This document shows positions 34,765 to 44,192 of a DNA stretch of 64,000 nucleotides, one piece after another (the first letter of the stretch is position 1; every line of letters begins with the position of its first letter). Source of the stretch: JASJBU01 sp963797085 (GTDB lineage: Bacteria > Pseudomonadota > Gammaproteobacteria > Chromatiales > Chromatiaceae); contig CAWCOA010000023.1 in assembly GCA_963797085.1 (NCBI GenBank), forward strand, positions 1 to 64,000, written 5' to 3'. The notes below the pieces were generated by a model. It had not been told where the DNA came from. It did no database searches and worked only from the letters and a program-made list of their open reading frames with translations. The position numbers and the translations under genes were made by a program.

Positions 34765-36257
34765 CACAATTCCAGTTCGACATCGCTCAGGGCATCACTG
34801 CTCAGCTCCACCTTCGGCAGGGTAAAGCGGTAGAGTACGCCATGCGGGTCGCTCAGATCGACCTGCTCCTGTTCATTCTCGAACGGGATATCGGCCTCCA
34901 ACGCCATGCTCAGCCATAGCGCCATCGACTCCAGGTCATGGCTTGGCGGGATCTTCCCGGCAATTTCGCCGATGGTCATACTGCGTCCCTCGGCGGCCAG
35001 CAGCGCCTGTGTCTCCTCCACCAGCGCCTGCCAGTCCAGGGCATCGAAGGATGACCAGAATTCATCATCCACCTGGTCCAGATCGGTGGTCTGTTGCACC
35101 AGATCGAGGATGGGTTCGATGCCTTCCCCGAGATCCTTAAAACGTAGACGCTCCAACACCGGCAGGGTACTGTTGGCGATACCGATGGGCGGCAAGGGGC
35201 TGGGAGATCGCCGCACTGCCTGACGGTTCCAGTCGATCGTCGCGGCCTGGGCAAAAAGTTCATTCAACAGCTGTCCAACCCGGTGGTGCTCTGAGGCAAG
35301 ACCGGTCTTGAGGAAACCCTTTACATCCCGCTCACTGCGGCTACGGGCGCGAATTACGGATTCGGTCTCGCCCACCAGACGCATGATCAGCAGGCGCAGC
35401 TCGGTCTGCTGCTCCCGGGTCAGCGCTTTATAGGCGACCGGCCGCTTCACCAACAAACGAATGCGCTGTTTCATATTGTCTAATTCGACACGGCGCGCCA
35501 ACTGCTGCTGAAAGGCATCAAACACCCTTCCTTCGTCGGTCTGCAGCAATTGCGCATGGCTTTCCAGCAAGCTATCGACTATATCGCCGCGGTGACTCTG
35601 TTCACCAATGATCGATTGGCGCAGGCGCTGATCCGCCTCCCGATAAGAGTCCTCCACTCGGCGGAAATCGTTACGCAGGCTCATTGACAGGTTATACACC
35701 TCGCGAATCGCTTCTATCGCCGCCTGTTCCGGTAACACCTTGACCTCGCCCCTTTGCACGGCGGCAAGTTCCGCCTCCAGAGTCGCTATCTTCTGCCGAA
35801 TCAGCATTTCACGGCTTTTTGGATCGGGATTGAGGCTCGATTCAAGATTCTCGATTTCACGCTGGACGATGGAGAGTCGCGAGGCGGTGGAAGTCATGAT
35901 GCGATTATCCAGACTATCCACAAAGCGGAAGGCCGATTCCAGGGCATCGGTGGCGATCAGGCGCCCTTCGCGCTCCACCACCAGACCGCGCCGGATCCAC
36001 TGGCGAATCTCACGCCGCGCCTCCAACAGATAGTCGTCTCCGATCTCAATCTCACCTGCCTCGTGGAACAGCTGCAGCACCTCGCTCAACTCCTGCAGAG
36101 CGCTGTCGAAATCGATACCGTGGAGATTTTCATCGAACAGCGTTTTCAGCGAGCTGATCAGCAACGGCCCGGTGTGCGCTGTCAACAACTGCCAGGCAGG
36201 ATGGTGCTTTTTGAGATTCAGCAGAAATTGGGCATTGGAATTTGTGTTTTCAGTCAC
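34764..36257 (-). CDS. jetA: Wadjet kleisin-like subunit JetA (DUF3375)
   Basis: A 497-residue DUF3375 protein, the MksF-like kleisin of the Wadjet motor. It starts VTENTNSNAQFLLNLKKHHP, and the family N-terminal HPAWQLL segment follows directly. The GTG at 36257 is chosen because GGTGGA lies about 6 bases upstream; the ORF extends to 36326 without support. It is the first gene of the four-gene operon. Upstream to 36512 there is only a short intergenic region without other genes. Confidence 0.92.
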   Translation of the reverse strand: MTENTNSNAQFLLNLKKHHPAWQLLTAHTGPLLISSLKTLFDENLHGIDFDSALQELSEVLQLFHEAGEIEIGDDYLLEARREIRQWIRRGLVVEREGRLIATDALESAFRFVDSLDNRIMTSTASRLSIVQREIENLESSLNPDPKSREMLIRQKIATLEAELAAVQRGEVKVLPEQAAIEAIREVYNLSMSLRNDFRRVEDSYREADQRLRQSIIGEQSHRGDIVDSLLESHAQLLQTDEGRVFDAFQQQLARRVELDNMKQRIRLLVKRPVAYKALTREQQTELRLLIMRLVGETESVIRARSRSERDVKGFLKTGLASEHHRVGQLLNELFAQAATIDWNRQAVRRSPSPLPPIGIANSTLPVLERLRFKDLGEGIEPILDLVQQTTDLDQVDDEFWSSFDALDWQALVEETQALLAAEGRSMTIGEIAGKIPPSHDLESMALWLSMALEADIPFENEQEQVDLSDPHGVLYRFTLPKVELSSDALSDVELEL

Positions 36258-36512
36258 CTGTATCCACCCCGAAACAAATAGCAGATTGCCTCTTTCAGAA
36301 GCTCCTGAAGTGATGCCGAGCATCATACCGTGTAATCATCAGCAGCATAGGTGTCGATATAGGGGCCACGAAAAAAAAGATTTGTCCGATGTAATTATTG
36401 CTTCATTTTGTATCGAAAGTAACCTGCCCCTGCTATTTTCTGACAAAGACTTCAAGCCTTTTGTAAGACACTTGGGGTTAACACCGGCTTGATACTGCGT
36501 CAGCCTGCTTTC

Positions 36513-37130
36513 TCATACTACAGTAGCAATCAAAGACTGCAGTGTGGCGCTACCCTGTGGCGTTAACAGCCAAACAAATGCACCGCAGTTGAGCAAAACC
36601 GTTACCCAAAATACTGCGAGGAAAGATTTTTTCTTGGATTTGTGACGCAACTTTTGTTGCGCGACAAGGGCCCCTGGCCAGCCTCCTGCCAAAGAAAGCA
36701 AGTGCAGGGTGCTTTCCTGCGTTCGCCAGGCTCCTTTCTTGGCTGCTGATTTATCTGCTGCGTAGATGATGAAGGTAAGTAGGCTGACGACCATATAAAC
36801 TGTGAGAATCAAGGGCGGTATTTTGGATGTAACGACAGTAACACCGACCAGAATAATAAAGATAGCAGCGCCTATGACCGACAGTGAACCATTTTTCTTT
36901 TTTCTTCTTTGTGAAAGTCGATCGCCAGCCAATGTGGCCTTTACAGCGCAAGGCCGACCTCGCTTGTCGGTAGACAAGGCGTAAGTTATCAACTGATTGA
37001 TCTCTGGGCGTCGATTGCGGTTGCCAAAGGCTTTGATATGAACGAAGACCTTTTTTCCGCCAGCACCAGGCGAAATAAAACCAAATCCCTTCTCGTCGTT
37101 CCAGGATGTTATTTTTCCTTTAGTGCGCAT
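36513..37130 (-). CDS. Cold-shock domain plus DUF1294 membrane protein
   Basis: A 205-residue protein. Residues 1-70 form a cold-shock (OB-fold) domain with KGKITSWNDEKGFGFI and VFVHIKAF. The rest is DUF1294 with three or four transmembrane helices and the motif DKSAAKKGAWRTQESTLHLL...GGWPGALVAQQKLRHK. Proteins of this architecture are common in gammaproteobacteria but have no known function. RNA or DNA binding at the membrane is a guess. The gene stands alone next to the Wadjet operon. Confidence 0.9.
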   Translation of the reverse strand: MRTKGKITSWNDEKGFGFISPGAGGKKVFVHIKAFGNRNRRPEINQLITYALSTDKRGRPCAVKATLAGDRLSQRRKKKNGSLSVIGAAIFIILVGVTVVTSKIPPLILTVYMVVSLLTFIIYAADKSAAKKGAWRTQESTLHLLSLAGGWPGALVAQQKLRHKSKKKSFLAVFWVTVLLNCGAFVWLLTPQGSATLQSLIATVV

Positions 37131-38517
37131 ATTGATTGTCTTTTTAGTTCAACGACCAGCTTAGCCGTCGCGAAGACCATGTAGCAGCGAAGTTGCTGAT
37201 GTAGCGTCCTTGTTTACGCCAACTTATATGATTTACGGATCCTAAGATATATATTTCCGTTTCGATGCTTTCCGGCCTGCGCAGTAGCAATTGATCTAAA
37301 TCATTCGATTCAAGACGACATTAAGACTGCCATCCAAGTTAGACGGCGACCAGAGAAGTACCTTTACTGCATCTTCTGAGAGTCCATTAACAGCAAGGCC
37401 CTAGTAATTCTCGAGTTTAGTGATATTTGCCAGCCACGCAGACTTTAGCGCACCGGCTCTTGCTGCCACTTAGCTTCGCAGGTAGTCTGGGCGCTCAAAA
37501 TATGTCTATCTTTTCTCAGAAGTGTCGGGTCAAGTCAACTGCGTAAATAGACCTTTTAACGCATTTCCAGACAGCTGTTTTCGGCTTATCTGAACATCAG
37601 TCATAGAATTCTGTTATAATTTTCTAGCACTGACGCGTATCCGCTAGATTGGTGCCTTAGCGAAGATAAACAACGATCCCTGATACAGCGCTTTTACAGA
37701 TCTTTGCCACTGTGCATTTTTAATCCGCTCTGCTTTTTTATGACGTATCTCGTTCGCGGTAAACGAATGAATCTGTCGATAGTTCTCGCTACTCAAGATG
37801 ATCAGCGGTCGCTACATGTCTCTCTGATGCCACCCTTAAGCCGGGACAGAAGCCTGGATCTGAAATGCGGCAAAGCGCTAGCAAATGTCGATTGTACCAA
37901 TAGCACTGTTAATTGCTGCCCTTAGCGCTTGAAACTGCTGCGGAGTACTCATTGTCTTTTGATCATCGATATGAGTGAACCAGTCTTTGACGCCAACAGA
38001 TAGCTAACGGACCCACCGATTTGTAGTTCAATAATTCCGTTGCTGGCTTCCTTGGTTTGTTGACCGAAAAAATCATAGGGCTATCTTTAGCGGCTTGAAT
38101 GAGTCTTACTGATATACGGGTCCTCAATATTTTAGTTGAATCCAATCTTGTCCAGTCTTTCATGTTTATCGCAATGAATTATCTCTTATGAAGGTATAGC
38201 GATCAGTCGTCTCAACCCATTTTCTAGATTCAATCGAGCTAACCGGATCAATGGAGGACCTACACCTACAACACTATATCCTGTTACCGTTTGTGCGTTC
38301 AGAACATGAGTTCCCGCTTGTCTTCGTCTTCGATCTTGCCGCCGGGAACATCCTGATACACTCAGGGAAATTCAACATGAACCCTAGCACGGATTTGCCA
38401 GCATGTTGCAAGCAAATCCTGTTTAAAAAGTACATCGTCCAGCCCCTCAAAAAAAATTGTGCTGTCATCACCTGAGCGGTCTATTCTTTCATGAACCTAA
38501 TTCATGGAGGAACAACG
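37131..38517. other. 1.4-kb region without a recognisable gene
   Basis: GC content looks lower than in the flanks and all open frames are short (up to about 75 codons). None has both a good ribosome site and a familiar sequence. Several short inverted segments exist (for example around 37930 and 38040) but no clear attC, insertion sequence end or tRNA was found. It may be the decayed remnant of a mobile or integron-like segment between the Wadjet side and the GH31 gene. Confidence 0.4.
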
Positions 38518-41500
38518 ATGGCTTACCCCAAACTCACCCATTTTTTTCTTGTCACCTCACTAACCTTGTTGCTGGTTTCCGTCTCGTCACTCGCGGTTGC
38601 ACAACCCCAGCGCGTCTCATACGAAGCTCAGGGCAACTACCTGGTTCTGGAGATATCCGACGAAGACCTGATTCATCTCGAATACGGGCAAGGCCCAGCC
38701 CCCGACATGACAAGTCCCCTGCCGACCACCGAGATGATCTGCAGCGAGAGTGACAACCTGCCGGAACCTGTCTGCACGACGAATCATCCCGGCTCACAGG
38801 CCTTCAGCGATGATGGCAACGGCACCCTGGAGACTCGCGACCTGCGGTTGTCGGTCAATCCGGTCAACCTGGCACTTTCAATTTTTGACAAGACCAAGGA
38901 CAACCTGCTGCTCACCACCCTGCGAGCGGAGAACCTCGGCCAGCCACAGAAGACTTTGATCGGCACCCGAGGCCCGGAGTTGGATATCTATGGCCTGGGA
39001 CAGCAGTTTATCGAGCCGGGTGTGACCGACATCGACTGGGAAGGCAGGGTCCGGGTCGGCAGCAATTTCGGCAACGTAATGGCAGGGTTCAATGGCGGGG
39101 CCAATGGCAATACCCAGATTCCGATCATGTACGCGGTCAACGGCACGGGCTTCGAGAACTATGCCCTGTTCCTCGACAACAAATACCGCCAACGCTGGGA
39201 CTTCACCAGCGCGACTCAGTGGAAGGTCGACATGGACGACGGTGCGTTGCGCCTGTTCATTATGACCGGTCCCGATCTGCTGGACCTGCGCAAGGACTTC
39301 ATGGATCTGGTCGGTCATCCCCTGGTGCCGCCAAAGAAGATGTTTGGCCTGTGGCTCTCCGAATACGGTTATGACGACTGGGGCGAGTTGGAAGACAAAC
39401 TGAGCAACCCTGCGCCAGGCCGGCTTTCCCCTGGACGGCTTCGTTCTCGACCTGCAGTGGTTCGGCGGGATCATCGCCGGTTCGGATGATACCCGGATGG
39501 GCTCACTCACCTTCGACGAGACCCACTTCCCCAACCCGCAAGCCAAGATCAACGCCTACCAGGCCGACGAGTGCGCCGGTATCATGCTGATCGAAGAGGC
39601 CTATGTGGGCCGGAATCTTGCGGAACATTCTGACCTGCACAGCCGGGACTGTCTGGCCAAGGACCAACCGGGCGGTACGGCACCCGCCTACCTCACCGGC
39701 AATTCCTGGTGGGGTAAGGGGGGCATGATCGATTACACCAGCGATTCTTGCGGCGCCTACCTGCATGACAACAAGCGCCAGGCCCTTATCGACATGGGGG
39801 TCATCGGCCACTGGACCGACCTGGGTGAGCCGGAGATGTTCGATGCGAACAGTGGTTATGCGGTGGGCGGCCATGCTGATGCGCACAATATCTTCAATTT
39901 TCGCTGGATTCGCAGCATCAACGAGGGTTACCGACGCAACAACAACGCCTTGCGGCCCTTCATGATGTCCCGCTCCGGCACGGCGGGCATCCAGCGTTTC
40001 GGCGCGGCGATGTGGTCGGGCGACATCGGTTCGAAACTGGATAACTTGGACTCCCATGCCGCCAATCAGAAGCACATGGCCTTCTCCGGGATCGACTATT
40101 ACGGCTCGGACATCGCCGGCTTCCATCGTGGCGGCATCCAAAACGATCCAGCCCGCAAGAATGAACTCTACACCCAGTGGTTCGCCGCCGGCATGATGCT
40201 GGACGTACCGGGGCGGCCCCACACCGAGAACCTTTGTAACTGCAAAGAGACTGCACCGGATCGGGTCGGCGACCTGGCCTCCAACCTGGACAATGCCAGG
40301 TTGCGTTACCGCCTGATCCCCTACCTCTACTCCTTGGCGCATCAGGCCTACCAAGAGGGAGAGCCGGTGATGCCGCCCCTGGTGATGTACTATCAGGCGG
40401 ATGCGAATGTGCGCAACCGGGGGCAGGAAAAGCTTATCGGGCGTGACCTGCTGACCGCCGTGATCGCTGAAGAAAACGCCGGCCAGGGACAGGTCTATCT
40501 GCCCGCCGGGACCTGGATCGACTGGCACAGCAATCAGCGCATCGAGAGCACCGGGATGCTGCAGGATACGCCGCTGTACCGGGACAACCTGTTCAAGCTG
40601 CCCCTGTTTGCCCGCGCGGGCGCCATCATCCCGCTGACCCACGTGGACGGCGAAACCCTGTGCAGCGAAGGCCGGCGCAAGGACGGCAGCCAGCGGGATG
40701 AACTGGTCCTGCGGGTCTACGATTTCGCACCGGACGATATGCTGAGCAAGCAGTTCACCCTCTATGAAGACGACGGCAAGACTATCGCCTATCAGCAGGG
40801 CGATGTGAGAACAACCGAGCTGACCTTCAGCCCACTGCCAGGCGGGAATGACCCTGAGCTACGGGTGAGACAACTGAAGATCGCGGCCTCACAAGGGGAC
40901 TACCAGGGGGCGCCAAGCGCACGCAACAATTTACTGGAGCTGGTCACCAGCGGGATTGCCAGGGACGTCAGCCTGAATGGCGAGGCGCTGGCGCAACAGG
41001 CCAGCATGAGCGACTTCCAGGCCGCCCCAGCAGGCTGGATCATGGACAACGGCAGGCTGCTCGCCAAGTCCGGGGTCAGACCGGTAACCGAGACCAAGCG
41101 TTTCCTGGTTGAGCTGCAGCAACCGGTCTGTACCAGCAGCCACCAGTACATCTCGATTCCGGGCGCAGGCAACGACTGGGCGCCGAACGATCCCCAGCGC
41201 CGCCTGAACAGCTGCAACGGCAAGGTCTGGAGCGGCGAGTTGAGCCTCTGCGCCGAAGCATACAAGTTTGCCGCAAACGGCTCCTGGGCCGTCAACTGGG
41301 GCTGTGACGGTCAGCAGAACGGGCCCAACTGCCCACCCCTTGCGAGTGGCCGATACCAGGTCAGTTTCGACGAAGACGATCCGGCGAATCCTGACTTCGT
41401 CCGCATCGGTGATGCCGATTCCTGCAGCAGGGCCACGCGCTTCGTCTGCCAAAACGGCGAGACCAGCTGGGGCACCAGCGTCTATGTGCTGGGCAATCTG

Positions 41501-41722
41501 CCTGAACTGGGCGCATGGGACCCGTCTGCGGCAATACTCCTGCAACCGGATGGTCCCTATCCGACCTGGACCGGCTCCATCGAAGGCCTGCCGATCGACA
41601 CTCCAATCGAATGGAAATGCATCAAACGCCAGGAGGCCGAAGGGGGCAGAGTCATCCAATGGGAGCCGGGTACCAACAATGTCTACGACCCGGCAGCGGC
41701 CGAGCAGGTCGGTGTCTTTTGA
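38518..41722 (+). CDS. GH31 alpha-glucosidase with C-terminal CBM20 (one frame break)
   Basis: Rejoined across one extra A near 39411 (AGCAACCCTG for AGCACCCTG), this is a 1067-residue exported glycosidase. Signal peptide TLLLVSVSSLAVAQ; GH31 catalytic module with KKMFGLWLSEYGYDD, FPLDGFVLDLQWF, the nucleophile region HWTDLGEPEMFD and WSGDIGSKL. After a beta-sandwich domain come a region resembling a starch-binding module (41140-41400) and a CBM20 (about 41440-41700: GTSVYVLGNLPELGAWDP). It should cleave alpha-glucosidic bonds of starch or glycogen outside the cytoplasm. Start 38518 has GGAGG upstream. Confidence 0.88.
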
Positions 41723-41760
41723 TCCATTGATTGTGGGCCAGACCTAATCAACTTACCACC

Positions 41761-41789
41761 CTACCCCGTCCTGTTGCAGGACGGGGTAG
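41761..41789. repeat. 13-bp perfect hairpin at a gene-truncation point
   Basis: CTACCCCGTCCTG, a 3-base loop TTG, then CAGGACGGGGTAG. There is no T-tract. It may help end the GH31 transcript, but it also sits exactly where the formylglycine-enzyme homology stops (41799), so it could be the end of a repeat or insertion element. Confidence 0.7.
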
Positions 41790-41798
41790 AAATGTAAC

Positions 41799-42124
41799 CT
41801 GTGTCACGCAGGTGTCGGCCAGCCAGAAGCCCTGGCTCAGGGTCACCTCATGCTGAGTTTCATCCGTGCCTGGTGACTCACGCTCAGGCTCATCAGGCGG
41901 CGAACCCATCAGAATGCTCCCCGGTTCGATCCAGCGGAAATCCTGCCGCACCCCCTTGTAGGTGAAGCCAATGAAGATGCCGTAGTCGTCCTCCCCCAGT
42001 CAGAGGCCCAGGGTTCCGGGAATTCGTCGGGAAATGCGCTGTGGATTCGCACGCACAGTTCTACCACATCAGGGGATTCCTTGGCAGACACAGTGCTATA
42101 CTTGAATCGGTAATACCCAATCAA
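41799..42124 (-). pseudogene. Formylglycine-generating-enzyme (SUMF1-like) remnant
   Basis: Minus-strand sequence reads EFPEPWASDWG, then after a one-base shift EDDYGIFIGFTYKGVRQ, and then DFRWIEPGSILMGSPPDEPE and ETQHEVTLSQGFWLADTCVT. This is the N-terminal quarter of the FGE-sulfatase domain family. It stops at TQ next to the 41761-41789 hairpin, and the frame is also broken near 42000, where a G appears to be missing from a G-run. The remaining catalytic part is absent, so it is a true fragment. Confidence 0.75.
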
Positions 42125-42132
42125 TTAAAAAT

Positions 42133-42366
42133 ATGAAAACAGTCACCATCAAAGCCGACCCAGAGTTCGATGCCCTGCTCAGCCGTCTGGCCAGCCGCCT
42201 GCACACGACCAAGAGCCGTGTCATCCGCGACGCGGTGCGCAACTACCAGCAACAGTTAGACCGCGAGGCACTGCAACAACGGATACAAACCGCTTCCTTG
42301 AAGACCCGAAAACAGGCACTGCTTGCGGCAGACGACTTCGAAGCGGCCAATGCCGATGGTCTGTAG
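42133..42366 (+). CDS. Ribbon-helix-helix antitoxin
   Basis: A 77-residue protein with an RHH (CopG/MetJ-like) fold: the beta strand KTVTIKADPEFDALLSRLAS is followed by TTKSRVIRDAVRNYQQQ. The C-terminal part is helical and charged, suited to toxin binding. Its end overlaps the toxin start by 11 bases. It would repress its own promoter and neutralise the MazF-like toxin. Confidence 0.85.
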   Translation: MKTVTIKADPEFDALLSRLASRLHTTKSRVIRDAVRNYQQQLDREALQQRIQTASLKTRKQALLAADDFEAANADGL

Positions 42367-42703
42367 ACGCGGCGGTATCTACCTGGCAAATTTCAATCCC
42401 GCCAAAGGTACCGAACCGGGAAAAATCCGTCCCTGTCTGGTCATGCAGAATGATCTGTTGAACCAGGCCGGGCATCCCAGCACCACCGTGCTGCCACTGA
42501 CGACCCAGTTGATCGATGAAGCTGAACCCTTGCGATACCGGATCAGGGCACGTGATGAACTGCTATCCGACTCCGACATCATGCTGGACCAGACCAGAAC
42601 CCTCGATAACCGGCGTATCACCAGTGACAGGCTGACCCTGTTGAGCGACGAGGAGATCAGCGAGGTCGAGGTCTATTGGCGCCTTGTCTTGGGATTGGAT
42701 TAA
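42356..42703 (+). CDS. MazF/PemK-type endoribonuclease toxin
   Basis: A 115-residue toxin. Family motifs: RRGGIYLANFNPAKGTEPGK at the N-terminus, RPCLVMQNDLLN, and ILDQTRTLDNRRI-like sequence (IMLDQTRTLDNRRI) at about residue 75. The catalytic Arg and Thr positions are conserved. It would cut single-stranded mRNA. The ATG at 42356 overlaps the antitoxin end; an upstream ATG at 42323 lies inside the antitoxin gene and is less likely. Confidence 0.9.
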   Translation: MVCRRGGIYLANFNPAKGTEPGKIRPCLVMQNDLLNQAGHPSTTVLPLTTQLIDEAEPLRYRIRARDELLSDSDIMLDQTRTLDNRRITSDRLTLLSDEEISEVEVYWRLVLGLD

Positions 42704-42887
42704 AATTCCACCCCCTAGTCCATCCCCCACCTCGTCCCCGCCGCGCAACACACGGCCGATGCCTGACTCAGGCCCTTACAGATCGACTAACGGCTACAGG
42801 GTAGTCACCAAACCAATTCCAGCACCAGTCCCCTCATACATATCTCATCAGACCTTGGGATTCAGCAGCATCCTCTTGACCGATTTA

Positions 42888-42935
42888 CTGATCGTGACTA
42901 TATTTAACCATATGGTTAAATATAGTCACGATCAG
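42888..42935. promoter_or_regulatory. 48-bp perfect palindrome over the ArsR start codon
   Basis: Bases 42888-42911 are the exact reverse complement of 42912-42935, with no spacer. The centre is the CAT/ATG junction, so the right half encodes the first eight codons of the ArsR regulator. The core TTTAACCATATGGTTAAA looks like an ArsR-family operator. In RNA it would form a 24-bp hairpin that buries the start codon. Confidence 0.9.
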
Positions 42936-43265
42936 CTCGATGCAGTTTTCGGCGCACTGTCAGACAACACCCGACGGATGATTCTGGCGCGTCTGGCTAG
43001 CGGTGATGCACTGGTGACAGAACTGGCTGAACCCTTTGCAATTTCACTGCCGGCGATCTCAAAACACCTTCGCGTCCTGGAGAAAGCGGGACTCATCCGC
43101 CGCGACAAGGATGGCCGGGTGCGTCATTGTCGTCTGCAGGCCGCCCCTCTGCAGGAAGCAGCAGATTGGATAGAGCAGTATCGACAGTTCTGGGATTCAC
43201 GTATGGATTCACTTGCCGAGTACCTGGATACAACCCAAAACCCTGACCACGACAACAGCGAATAG
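42912..43265 (+). CDS. ArsR family regulator (SRPBCC-linked type)
   Basis: A 117-residue winged-helix regulator with LDAVFGALSDNTRRMILARL and ELAEPFAISLPAISKHLRVL followed by EKAGLIRRDKDGR. No metal-binding ELCVCDL motif is present, consistent with the subgroup paired with SRPBCC proteins, which do not sense metals. The start codon is the centre of a 48-bp palindrome. The SRPBCC gene follows after 9 bases. Confidence 0.9.
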   Translation: MVKYSHDQLDAVFGALSDNTRRMILARLASGDALVTELAEPFAISLPAISKHLRVLEKAGLIRRDKDGRVRHCRLQAAPLQEAADWIEQYRQFWDSRMDSLAEYLDTTQNPDHDNSE

Positions 43266-43274
43266 GAGGAGACC

Positions 43275-43724
43275 ATGGACGCAAGAGTAATGACCCATTA
43301 TGAAACCCTGCAAATGAAGCGTGTCTTCAATGCACCCTGCGAACAGGTATTCCGCGCCTGGACGGATGCAGAGGCACTGAGTCACTGGTTTGCACCCACG
43401 GAACAACATACAACCCGCGTACAGGAACTGGATGTCCGGGTGGGCGGCCGTTATACGATCGAGATGTTGGAACCCAACGGCGAGACTCATACAGTCAGCG
43501 GTGAGTATGTGCTGATCGAACCACCGCACAGATTGGCCTTTACCTGGCGCTGGATCTCCAAGCAAGGCTCGCAGATGCTGGTGACCATTGAATTATCGGA
43601 ATCAGATGGCAAGACGACCCTGCTGCTCACCCATGAACAGATACCCGATATCGCCACACGGGATGCCCATGAAGAAGGTTGGATGGGCTGCCTCAATCGC
43701 CTGAATGCATTGCTCCCGGGATAA
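43275..43724 (+). CDS. SRPBCC/AHSA1 domain protein
   Basis: A 149-residue single-domain START-like protein: VFNAPCEQVFRAWTDAEALS near the N-terminus and EEGWMGCLNRLNALL at the end. It would bind a hydrophobic ligand in its cavity. A strong site (AGGAGGAGA) precedes ATG 43275. Pairing with an ArsR regulator is a frequent arrangement whose signal is unknown. Confidence 0.9.
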   Translation: MDARVMTHYETLQMKRVFNAPCEQVFRAWTDAEALSHWFAPTEQHTTRVQELDVRVGGRYTIEMLEPNGETHTVSGEYVLIEPPHRLAFTWRWISKQGSQMLVTIELSESDGKTTLLLTHEQIPDIATRDAHEEGWMGCLNRLNALLPG

Positions 43725-43847
43725 TGCCATTCGCTGTCTAAGGGCCACTCACAAAACAACACGACCCGTCCCCTCTGGGGATAGGTTGTGATGGGGGTGA
43801 AACCCGGTTGCTGAGCCAGCAGTTCGGGTTTAATAGATCAGCTCTGA

Positions 43848-43961
43848 TCAGCCGGTAACAATTGAACGCACCTCAGCACCCTTCTCCTGCAGACTGGTCG
43901 ATTTGACCGTTTCCTGCAACTCGCTCAACTTGAACTCATGATGCCACTCATAGGCCACGCC
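43848..43961 (-). pseudogene. C-terminal scrap of an unidentified gene
   Basis: About 37 minus-strand codons ending at TGA 43848-43850 read VAYEWHHEFKLSELQETV and further charged helical sequence. The open stretch begins abruptly where the CBM20-like homology starts on the other strand. I do not recognise it, and chance is possible. Confidence 0.25.
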
Positions 43962-43964
43962 CAA

Positions 43965-44178
43965 CTGGGGCACCAACGTCTATCTGGTGAGTAATGTGCC
44001 AGAGTTAGGCGCATGGAATCGTCTGCGGCCATATTCCTGTAACCGAACGCACCCTATCCGACTTGGACCGACTCCATCGAAGGCCTGCCGTCTGATACCG
44101 ATATCGAATGGAAACGCAGAGTCTGAAGGCAGCAGGGTGATCCAGTGGGAGCCGGGGTCAAACAATCTGTTCGACCAA
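43965..44178 (+). pseudogene. Degenerate second copy of the GH31 CBM20 domain
   Basis: The DNA closely follows 41470-41690 of the GH31 gene: TGGGGCACCAACGTCTAT against TGGGGCACCAGCGTCTAT, the block CCATCGAAGGCCTGCCG, and GAGCCGGGGTCAAACAAT against GAGCCGGGTACCAACAAT. It has lost the frame through small indels and a deletion near 44115. No catalytic part is attached. It lies against the end of nasA. It is a duplicated fragment 2.5 kb from its parent. Confidence 0.8.
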
Positions 44179-44192
44179 TCGGCGCTGGTTTT

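Noticed and set aside
37963..38163. 66-codon minus-strand frame in the gene-poor region
   Set aside because: No recognised family and no ribosome site; not enough to call a gene.
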